This document shows positions 12,827-21,639 of a stretch of DNA of 64,000 bases, piece by piece. Below the pieces are notes generated by a model. It did not search any database and was not told the origin of the DNA. It saw only the letters and a program-made list of their open reading frames with translations. The position numbers and the translations under genes were made by a program. The DNA comes from Acanthamoeba castellanii str. Neff (Eukaryota > Discosea > Longamoebia > Acanthamoebidae): contig NW_004457643.1 of the NCBI RefSeq assembly GCF_000313135.1, positions 92,190 through 156,189 of the forward strand, written 5' to 3'. Numbering within the stretch: the stretch's first letter is position 1; each line of letters begins with the position of its first letter.

Positions 12827-15040
12827 CTACCATACGCCCACGCGTGTCTTCTTGTCGCGGTAGATGGCGGGCTGCTCGGGGCCGGAGTCGGTGCCTTCAA
12901 GGCCGGCGATGTGGCGCCGGGCGGCTTGGGCGAGCTGCTCGTTGGTGGGGAAGACGTGTGGGTAGTTGTTGTGGCCGTCCGGGCAGCTGGCTTTGGACCA
13001 CAGCACCGTTCCGTCCTCGAGGGTGATCTCGAAGGCGGCCAGGCGGGGCATGTGCGGGTTGCCCACCACTTGGATGCGGGGCGACAGAGACTCCAACAGG
13101 CGCTTCTTCTCCAGGAATAGGGTCTTGTAGCCGCAGTTGGTGCTGCACACAGATCGCCGCGTTGTCAGCATCAACGAAGCAGGTTCATGCGTCAGCAGCT
13201 CCAAGGCCTGGGCACGCACCAGTACTCGAAGAAGACCTTCACCTTATCTTCGCCTTCGACCTCCTTCCCCTTGCCGGAGGAGTCCTCCTTGAGACTGACT
13301 TCGGCCTCCTCTTCGGAGGCGTTCTGCTTCACCTGGTCGACGTGGGGCAGCTCGGCGAGCTCGGTGAGACTGGGCACGTAGTAGTAGTTGCACTCCACAG
13401 CCTTGGTGATCTTGAACATGTTGTCCACACTCCCGTCCGCCTGCGCGCACGTAAGGTGGTTGGATTCAAGGCTGGTCAGAGGTGCGTACATTGTGATGAG
13501 CATGATAGATGCCGGCATACCTCATAGTGTCCGCACATGCGGTTCAGAGGTGTCGATCTCCGAGAGGAAGCGAGCGTAGGCCGTGAAGAAGAGGCCCTCC
13601 TCCGTCGGCCTGCGGTATGGGTAGGCCTGCGGTGCCGACCTCATGTCAGAGAGCGCAAACGTAGAAGGGAGTGTAAGAGAGATGCAAGGTGTGGAACCTG
13701 GCGCATCATGGAACCGAAGGCTCGGGCGACGTGCGAGCGCGGCGGCATGCCCTCCACCGAGGCGAACTCGTCTTCGCCGCCCTCGCCAAGCCTGGGATTC
13801 TCCGGGCGGTGGTCGTAGCCGTGGTGCGGCCTCACTCGCGTGTAGTCGCGTCCGATGATCTCGCTCTTCTCCTCGTCCGGCATACCGAAGAACTTGGGGA
13901 GGTTGTGGACGAAGCGGCCGGCAAACATGTAGGTACCGCCCACGTGCTTTTCGTCGTTGGGGTGGTCGTCGGGGAAGATCGCCACCTCGTCGGCGATGGC
14001 TCGAAGCAAGTGGTCCGGGTTGCGTGTGCCGTCCACGAAACTGTATCCAAGCCTGGGTTAGATGTTGGCGTGGTGGGGGGCACTGCAACTGGGCAAGTGA
14101 ACCGCACCCAGTGAGGTCGCGACCTCCGTAGGGCGGCTGGCCCATGTAACCGAAGCCCTGGGTGTACTCGGACGACGCCACGTTGGCACCGAACGCCTGC
14201 AGCACTTGCTTCGTGACTTCGTAGCAAGCGTCCGCGCGCTTGGACTTCACCATGAGGATCAACTGGCCGCCTATGGAATGGTGTGAAGCAAGGGTCAAAC
14301 TGTTGCCTTTTGCAGGACAAGAAGCAGTAGAAAGGTGCACCTTGGATGGTGGGAAGCAGCACTTCGCCAGAATCGCCAGCACACTTGTCGGTAAAGGCCA
14401 CAAGCTCTTCGGGCGGCGAGGCGTCCCAACTACGCCATAGGCGCGCGGACACGCCGACCAGGGAGCTCACGAGGGCCTCCTCACCGGCCACCAGGCCAAC
14501 TTGCGCGGTGATGCTCGGGATCTGGCTGATGGCCTTACGCACCTCCTCGTCGTCGAAGTCCTCCGTCAGTGTGACTGCAATGCACCACCAAACCGCATGA
14601 TAACTGTCAGCCACTGTTGTACTGGAGCAATGGAAGTGTTGTGCGTACTCCAGGAGAAGGCGGCGTTGTCGATGGATCCCTTGGACACTACGGCACGCTG
14701 GGTGTTGGTAACGTAGGGCACTGTTTCGAAGTGGCGAGCGGGCCAGCCGCTCCCATCCACAGGCCTCAGGTTGGGGCAACCACACTGGAGCAGAACCAAT
14801 GAAGCCAAGGTAAGCAAATCCAAGGAGAGAATGCTGGAGATCGCGCTGTACCTCGATGTGCAGGTTGTAGGAGTGCTCGTCCAGGCCTACGAAGCCGCAG
14901 CTGCACATCACCCGCCCTTCTTCATCCTCCTGCTCGCGTAGGTGGAGTTCCCGCTTCTTCCTCTGCTCTGAAGGCTGCACCACACGCACCTCCACCGCCT
15001 CTTCCGCTTCTCTCGCCTGGGTGGGTGCTTGGTTGCCCAT
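12827..15040 (-). CDS. DyP-type heme peroxidase fused to a C-terminal Rdx (SelW/SelT/SelH-type) domain
   Basis: The ATG at 15040 starts a charged N-terminus with a Cys/His cluster (MCSCGFVGLDEHSYNLHIE spliced to CGCPNLRPVD). The dye-decolorizing peroxidase fold follows: LVGVSARLWRSW, GGQLILMVKSKRADACYEV, then DLTG spliced to FVDGTRNPD (distal Asp motif), GGTYMFAGRFVHNLP, EEKSEIIGRDYTRV, SHVARAFG (probable proximal heme His), AYPYRRPTEEGLFFTAYARF (distal Arg region) and DGSVDNMFKITKAVECNYYY. After an acidic linker, KVKVFFEYC spliced to TNCGYK gives the CxxC redox motif of the Rdx thioredoxin-like family, followed by LLESLSPRIQVVGNP, LAAFEITLEDGTVLWSK and a C-terminal helix; stop at 12827. The CxxC is Cys-Cys with no UGA, so it is not a selenoprotein. 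The fusion is unusual. A possible single-base frame break lies near 13548. Confidence 0.85.
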
Positions 15041-15324
15041 GTTGTGAACTACTTGACCTACGTGTTTGTGCTAATGTTGTGCTGTGCTGTGCTGTGCTGT
15101 GCTTTGCCGAGTTCAGCGCAGGGACACGAACGATAGCGTTGCCTTCCACCTTTCGGCGCACATACCAAACATTTTATGCCGACTGCTCTCAAAAATTCGA
15201 AACAGGTTTAGAAAAAAGGCGGGATTGTGGGTGATTGGTGTGGGTTCTGTAACGGTGGTGAGCACATGGAATGACATCGTTCATTTACGATTTGCTGGCC
15301 CTTCTGCATCGTAAGTTACGTGGG
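15041..15324. promoter_or_regulatory. Divergent intergenic region (DyP-Rdx / PIF1 gene)
   Basis: Gap between two head-to-head genes. It contains a short GTGCT tandem (15079-15102) and an A/T-rich stretch around 15165-15225 typical of the upstream regions in this window. An upstream ATG at 15271 is in frame with the helicase but is followed by a strong donor-like GTAAGT at 15311. Confidence 0.45.
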
Positions 15325-18300
15325 ATGGAAGACGAGGCGGAGAAAGAGGGGCAGGGCAGAAAGCGCAGGGGGGAGGACAACGAACTGGGAGCCGATCTTG
15401 GTGTCGATGATGCCAGCCCAAAACGATTGAAGCAGGAGCCCGCAGATGAGGTCGGACCAAGCAGTGCAGCCCCACCTCCTACACAACAAGGAGTCGCTAC
15501 TGGTGGGGCGAGTCAAGAGGGGGATGCGCAGCGGCTCGAATGGGCGCTACGAAAAATCGAGGAGCTGCGGCAGATGGCGCAGGAGAAGGAAGAACGGATT
15601 GCGCGTCTCGAGTCCACCAACCGCGATCTCAGGCAGCAGCTGCAAGTCGTCGGGTACGAGCCCGCAGAGACGATGGAAAGGCCGCGAGATGAAGAAGAGG
15701 GCACCCTGAAGCGACGACGCAAGCGGAAGCGCAGAAACAGGAGGAAGCAGCCCGAACACAGCAAGAGGAACAAGAATGAGAGCTGCAGTACTACCGAGAC
15801 GGAGCTGGACGACGAGAAGGGCGTGGCCGCACCGCCATTGCTCGTGAAGCAGGAAGTTGTCGAAGAGACCACGACGACGACTCGCGAGAGCGCGGGAACG
15901 CATGTGGAGGTCGACCAAGCGCAGAGGGAGAACGGCGAGGTGCTGGAAGCGAGACTGGAACCGAAGGAGAAGAAGGAGGAGAAGGAGAAGGAGAAGGAGA
16001 AGGAGAAGGAGAAGGAGAAGGAGAAGGAAGAGCTGTGTGTGGAAGAGAATCAACAGGGCCAGGAACAGCAGGCCGACCAGGAGGCGCAAGTGGTGGGAGA
16101 AGCGAGTGAGGTTGTGCGAATGCTGCAGGACATGTTTCCGGGCACATCAGCGCAGGTCATCGAGCACACCCTGGGCGAGGTGGCGGGCAGCACCGAGAAG
16201 GCCATCGACTGCCTCCTCAACCTCTGCACCGCACTCGACCTTACTCGCGCCGAATCGAAGGGCGCCAGGCCGAATATAGCTCCTTCTTCAGCTGCACCTA
16301 CATCTACATCTACGTCCACCTCTTCCTCATCTTCCTCTTTCACCACTCCCTCCATCTCCTCAACGCGATCGGCCCACGTGTCGAGCCCATCACGGCAAAG
16401 CCCACGCCCTGTGCCGTCTTTCTCATCGTCTTCGTCTTCGTCATCATCATCGTCGGCGCCAATCACCTACACGAGGGCATCTTCGTCCGTGCTGGGAGAG
16501 CCCGACGAGGACGCTGGCGTGACCTGCCTGAGCGAACAGCAACAGCGAGCGCTGGATTTGGCCGAGCGTGGCTATTCCATGTTCCTCACCGGCAGTGCCG
16601 GCACCGGCAAGTCCTTCTTACTCCGCCAGATGATCGAACGCCTACGTCTCAAGCACGGCCCCGAAGCTGTGGCCGTCACCGCTTCTACGGGTACGTGACA
16701 CGCACACGCACATACCACCGCACACTCCCGACTTGCTGAATGTAATTAGTGCGACTGTATTCGTTATCGGATCGTGGTGAGTGCAGGTGTGGCTGCGATC
16801 AACATCGACGGCATGACCCTGCACAAGTGGGCGGGCGTTGGCCTGGGGAACGAGGGAATCAAGGTGATGCTGGGCCGCGCCTTCGGCAAACGAAAAGAGT
16901 ACAAGCAAACGCGAGTGCTCATCATCGATGAAATAAGCATGGTACCCGCTTTTTTCCTGCATGCCTGCGCCGACGACTCGAACCAAAACTGACACTGCAG
17001 CCTCAGATCAAGTCGGACCTGTTCGACCAGCTAGAGTACATCGCGCGAAGAGTCCGCAACTGGAAGAAGGTGCCCGCGAAGGAGAAGCCATTCGGAGGCA
17101 TCCAGCTTATTTGCTGCGGTGACTTCTTTCAGGTACTCTGCACCTAACGCTCCACCATCGGAGTGCTCACCTTTACTCACGTTCTCTTCCTTCCCCGCAT
17201 ATTTCTGTCTCGTCGGAACAGCTCCCGCCAGTGCTCGACAAAACGTACACACCACTTGGGTGCGCTGCCGCACGTCGAGATGATGTCTAACTTGCTGTGT
17301 GTAATAGAAACAAACGAATGAGCATGAGCCAAGCCTTCGCGTTTAACGCTGAGTCCTGGCAGTCATGCATTGACGTTGTTGTGCAGCTCTCCAAGGTCTT
17401 CCGCCAAAAGGACGAACGGTACGCGCCCTGCTCTCTTCTGCCCGGTCAATTCTCAACGAGGTGAATCGTGTTCGCACTACAGGTTTCAGGGTATCCTGAA
17501 TGAGATCAGACAGGGCGCCTGCTCCGACGAATCCAGACGTATTCTCAACGAGTACGTTTGATGCCCTAAAGACCAAGAAGGCGACCAATATGAGCGATAA
17601 TAATGACACACATTTCTGCGGTGTACACAGATGCGTGGGGCGAAGGTTTGAGGACGACTTGGACATCCTGCCCACGAAGCTGCATCCGACCAATCAGCAG
17701 GTGGACGCCATCAACCAAACACACATGGACGAGCTCGACGGCGACTCCTGTCAGTACCTGGCCAAGGACAAGCTGCCCGCAGCCACCGGACCCCGAAAGA
17801 TCCTTACGCAGTGGCTCCATCAGAGCTGCAGCGCCCTCGAAGCCCTCGAACTCAAAGAGGGTGCGTAGCGGTCTTGCTTCTCCATCCCCTTGTTGTGCCC
17901 TGTGTTGAATCACGCCGACCGCTGCTCCTAACCAAGATTGCCAATGCTTGCAGCCGCGCAGGTGATGCTCATCCGAAACCTGACCTCCAAGCTGGTGAAC
18001 GGCTCGCGAGGCGTTGTGCTCGGTTGGGCGACCGCGGGTACTGTTTTTACATTGCATTGGCGTGAGCGTGTCTCTGGAGGTCTAACTTTCTGAACCGACC
18101 GACCGACACACAGACGAGTTTGAGGATATCTTGATCCAGACCAAGTACAAGCATGAGAAAGGTGTGGATGTGCAGGACTCCCCGTACGGCCCATATTGCA
18201 CGAGTCCGTGAAGCAGGCCAAGTGGCTCAAAAAGCAGAGCAAGAACCCCGACTTTCGGTAACGGCCATTTTCCTCAAGGTTCAACTTGCTGTTACTCTTT

Positions 18301-19354
18301 GGCTGACGCCTGTGCTGTGGGCGTGGTGAATCAACAGTCTGCCTCTCGTGCGCTTCATCGGCCACGAGCAGCCGATCATTGTGGGGCCTGTGGTTTTCAC
18401 AGGTGCGCCATCTCAATTATTTAAGCATGGGGGCGTGTGGTGCTCAATCCAGGCGTAGCGTCGCGCTTACCTTCTCTTTTGCGTACGCCCAAGGGCGCCA
18501 TCGAGAAAAGGGGGAAGTGCATGAGTGCTCCCGGTGTCAGATACCGCTCAAGCTCGCCTGGGCTGTGACCATTCACAAGTGCCAGGGCCTCTCACTCGAC
18601 CGGGTCGAGATCTCCTTGGCCTCTGTCTTCGCGCCCGGACAGGCGTACGTCGCGCTCAGCCGCGTGCGGAGCTTAGATGGTCTCTGTCTCCTCAGCCCGG
18701 TTGATCGACGGTACCTCCCCCACCGTGTGCTGTGTGCGTGCCGTGTGTCGCGTGTTCTCATTCGATTTGATTGCGTGCCTTGGCAGACACGCCTTCGTGA
18801 CGCCGACGGTAGTGGACTTCTACCGAAGATACGTCCGGGAGCAGGCGGAGAGAGAAAGCAACGGGACCCACCTTGCACCGCGCACCTTGCCCAAGTGCCA
18901 AATGGCCTGCGCCAAGCGGGTGCCGGCCTTCCTGCAGCAGGACTACTGCGACGACCGCGGAATCACATCCGCACCGCTCTCCGGGGTCAGCGCCGACGAA
19001 ATGGAGGCCGAAATCCTAGCATCTGCCCAGTCTGCAGCGGCCCTCGCCAGCCCGCGACGATACAACCCGGCCAGCGCGAGTCAGCGCGACAGCCAAGGCG
19101 GACGGAGGCAGTGGCGAAACAGCTCGGGCCAGGCGCGACTAAGCGACCGCGAAGGCGATGACGGCCGACCACGTTACTTTCGCCACAACAGCCTCGGAGC
19201 GATGGACTTCCGCGCTGCTCGCGGCGGCGCCGTGAGCACGCAGCGAGGGGGCGCCGACGACTACGACGAAGAGTTCTTGCGGGCGCTGGCCGAGTCGCAG
19301 TCCGAGCCGTCGTCATCGTCCCAGTCCCAGCCCCTCTTCTGGTTCGAGAAGTGA
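15325..19354 (+). CDS. PIF1-family DNA helicase with N-terminal CUE-like domain
   Basis: Superfamily 1B 5'-3' helicase. ATG chosen at 15325 (MEDEAEKEG); 15271 is an in-frame alternative. The first 250 or so residues are charged, with a coiled-coil segment and an (EK)n tract from GAGAAG repeats (about 15967-16028). A CUE/UBA-like helical bundle follows (about 16105-16230: [19 protein letters not shown] with downstream AIDCLLNL), then a Ser/Thr-rich linker. Helicase motifs: Walker [12 protein letters not shown] (16591-16623), [24 protein letters not shown]-like Walker [10 protein letters not shown] (16915-16941), [45 protein letters not shown], and motifs [17 protein letters not shown] and [16 protein letters not shown]. 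The tail is Arg/Gln/Ser-rich. PIF1 enzymes maintain telomeres and mitochondrial DNA and unwind G-quadruplexes; CUE domains bind ubiquitin. The frame appears broken near 18180. Confidence 0.85.
15967..16028. repeat. GAGAAG hexanucleotide tract, coding
   Basis: Tandem GAGAAG units within the PIF1-like coding region, translated as alternating Glu-Lys. A length-variable charged linker before the CUE-like domain. Confidence 0.85.
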
Positions 19355-19558
19355 GTTGACTTGGCCGTCATCTCACCGCGAGTATGTACATACAGAGACG
19401 TTTCCCTTCTGCCTTTCTCTCGCACTCCTCTCCCTTGGAGCTTTGCTGGGACTTGACGCCCTCGGGACAAGACATGTAGAACAACGCGTAGATGTACGTC
19501 CGCGTTAGATCACGGTCGATTAGGCTAACAGTTACAATTATACAGTTTCGGATTCTTG

Positions 19559-21331
19559 CTAGACACCCTCCAGCTCCCGCAGTTCGGTGCCGCCTCGTTC
19601 GTCGGAGTCTGTTCGCGGCCCGGGACCTCCGCTCGTGTCCAGCGAGTCGGCCGAGGACACGGGCAGGGAGTCGTCCAGCATATCGCTCTCATCGTCGTCG
19701 TCGTCGTCTGCGGCGGCCGCGTCGTGACCGGCCCACATCGCTCGAATGTGGTCGGGTGGGGCCTGGGCGGACATCGACGGGGCGTGCGCGAGCCGGAGCA
19801 GGCGCGTCTCGGGCGTGAAGAGGGTCGTCACAAAGAGGCCCACGACCGCGATCATGGCGCATATATTGAGCACGACGGCCACGCCCGACGCCGAGAGGAT
19901 GTACTTGAAGGCGTAGGTGCCGATGATCGCGCCGAGCTTGCCCGCGGCCGCCGAGATGCCGTGGCAGAAGGCGCGTACCTCGGTCGGATAGAGCTCGCTC
20001 GGTATGACGAAGGTGGTCATCTTCGGGCCGAAGCTGGCGAAGAAGTACGTCGCGCCGTAGAGGAGGAGGAAGAGCGGCGTGATGTCGGAGATGTCGTCGT
20101 AGAAGGTGGAGATGACGGCGTAGATGAGGGCCATGAGGAGGAAGCCCTGGAGCTGCATATACCGCCGCCCGATGCGATCGATCAGGAGCACGGCCACCAC
20201 GTAGCCGGGCAGGGCGATGGCAGCGATGATGAGCGACAGCTCGGCCAGGTTCTGCAGCCGGGCGCGCGGCGTATCGCCGTCGGCCATGCCCATGGAGTCA
20301 AGCAGCGTCGGCGTGAAGAGTGTGTTGCCGTAGAACAGTGCGTCGAAGAGGAGCCACGTCAGCGTCGTGCCGATCAGCTCGCGCCAGTACCGCTTCAGCA
20401 CCACCCACCGCCACTGTACCCGACGCCACAGCGAGCGCGACCCTCGGAGTCGCTCACGGGACTGGGCGGCTTTGAACTGCCCGGTCTCGGCCATGGTCAG
20501 GCGGAAGGGCAGCGTGACCAGGCCCGGCACGGCGCCGAGGCCCAGGCAGAGCCGCCACACCAGGTCGAGGTCCGACGACCAGATGAGCAGCAGCAGCGCG
20601 ACGAGCGGCACCGCCAACGCGCCCACGCCCTGCATCGCGAAGGTGAAGGCCACGGCCCGACCGCGCTTCTGGTTCGCGTCCTCGGCGTTTTCCGAGGCGA
20701 TGCTGGCCGCCAGCGGGTACTCGCCGCCCACGCCGAACCCGACCACGAGGCGGAACAGGGCCAGGAGGTAGTAGACCACGGCTCGGTTGCCCACGGCGCT
20801 GCTGGCGATGGCGCCCAGCGTGAAGACCCCGATGGTGATGGCGAACCCTATCCGGCGGCCTACCATGTCGGCGATGAAGCCGAACAGCAGCTGGCCTAGC
20901 ATGGCCCCGAGCAGGGCGGCCGTGGAGACCAGCGAGGCGTCGGTGTCGGTCTGCGGGTACACCTCCGCCATGATGGGGATTACCATAGACGTCACCTGCA
21001 ACAGGTAGGCGTCTGCTCCGAACGCGGTGCCCGTGAGCGCGATACGCCCGGCTGATCGAATGCCCCTCCACGCGCGCTCTTTCCGTGTCTCTGGTGCGTC
21101 CTCAGCCCCCTCTGTTGGCGAAGTGGTGCTCTGGGGAGTGGTGACATCTTTCCCTTTCGCAGTTGAGGTGGATTTGGAGTCTTCCACGTCGTTGTCGTCA
21201 ATTCTATCCACTCCATTCGGTGGCGCCGCATCGTCATCGGCCAAGAGAAGGCCGGAAGAGGCGAAGGTGGTGAGGGCGACGTCTGGCTGAGTGACAGGGC
21301 TGTTGTCCTCAAGCGCAGTCCTCGCGGCCAT
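19559..21331 (-). CDS. MFS transporter, phosphate:H+ symporter (PHT1/Pho84-like) family
   Basis: Intronless, 590 residues, about 12 predicted membrane helices, with an acidic cytosolic N-terminus of about 95 residues and an Asp-rich tail. MFS signature DMVGRR lies at residues 155-160. The most diagnostic stretch is GVGGEYPLAASIASE (about 200-214) followed by RGRAVAFTFAMQGVGALA, which parallels the GGDYPLSATIMSE...FAMQG motif of inorganic phosphate symporters. FVIPSELYPTEVRAFCHGIS and AAAGKLGAIIGTYAF match the Pho84/PHT1 C-half. The substrate is therefore probably inorganic phosphate; the Asp of the family's GGDYP motif is Glu here, so another anion or organophosphate remains possible. Divergent from the PstS-domain receptor kinase next door, which supports a phosphate role. 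The lack of introns, in a window of intron-rich genes, could reflect retroposition or transfer. Confidence 0.85.
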   Translation of the reverse strand: MAARTALEDNSPVTQPDVALTTFASSGLLLADDDAAPPNGVDRIDDNDVEDSKSTSTAKGKDVTTPQSTTSPTEGAEDAPETRKERAWRGIRSAGRIALTGTAFGADAYLLQVTSMVIPIMAEVYPQTDTDASLVSTAALLGAMLGQLLFGFIADMVGRRIGFAITIGVFTLGAIASSAVGNRAVVYYLLALFRLVVGFGVGGEYPLAASIASENAEDANQKRGRAVAFTFAMQGVGALAVPLVALLLLIWSSDLDLVWRLCLGLGAVPGLVTLPFRLTMAETGQFKAAQSRERLRGSRSLWRRVQWRWVVLKRYWRELIGTTLTWLLFDALFYGNTLFTPTLLDSMGMADGDTPRARLQNLAELSLIIAAIALPGYVVAVLLIDRIGRRYMQLQGFLLMALIYAVISTFYDDISDITPLFLLLYGATYFFASFGPKMTTFVIPSELYPTEVRAFCHGISAAAGKLGAIIGTYAFKYILSASGVAVVLNICAMIAVVGLFVTTLFTPETRLLRLAHAPSMSAQAPPDHIRAMWAGHDAAAADDDDDDESDMLDDSLPVSSADSLDTSGGPGPRTDSDERGGTELRELEGV

Positions 21332-21639
21332 GGATGTGAAAGAAAAAGAAAGCTTCTACTGCTGTGGAGCCCACTCGGCCCGAGCCAACTTGTCAGGCCT
21401 GTCTCAACAGCTTGCCAATTCACCAAGCATCGCCCAATAGGATAAAAGCGGCAGTACCAAACGGCACATCGGTACGCGTAACCAAACGGCATTCGCGGAG
21501 TTGATCGTGGATCGGTCAATTATCAACAGCTGTGCGATACGGCGCCATTCTTCCTCGTTCCTCCCAACCCACCAACACAACACCAACATCAGGCCAGGTG
21601 CCAAGGAGGCCCACCAAGCCAGAAGTCTGCCTTGCAATC
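21332..21639. promoter_or_regulatory. Shared divergent promoter of the phosphate transporter-like and receptor kinase genes
   Basis: 308 bp between two opposite start codons. It contains an imperfect symmetric element around 21500-21537 (GATCGTGGATCGGTCAATTATCAACAGC region) but no recognised binding site. Co-regulation of the two genes is an inference from the arrangement. Confidence 0.5.

Noticed and set aside
12827..13200. Free-standing small SelW/Rdx gene starting inside the intron (MRAQALELL...)
   Set aside because: That start lies in an intron. Splicing 13240 to 13140 gives an in-frame CTNCGYK continuous with the DyP domain, so a fusion is the better model.
13100..13240. Selenocysteine at the Rdx CxxU position
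   Set aside because: The codon is TGC (Cys) and no in-frame TGA occurs at the motif.
19556..20899. 447-codon plus-strand open frame opposite the MFS gene
   Set aside because: Composition is Arg/Gly/His/Glu-rich without domains; the opposite strand encodes a complete MFS transporter.
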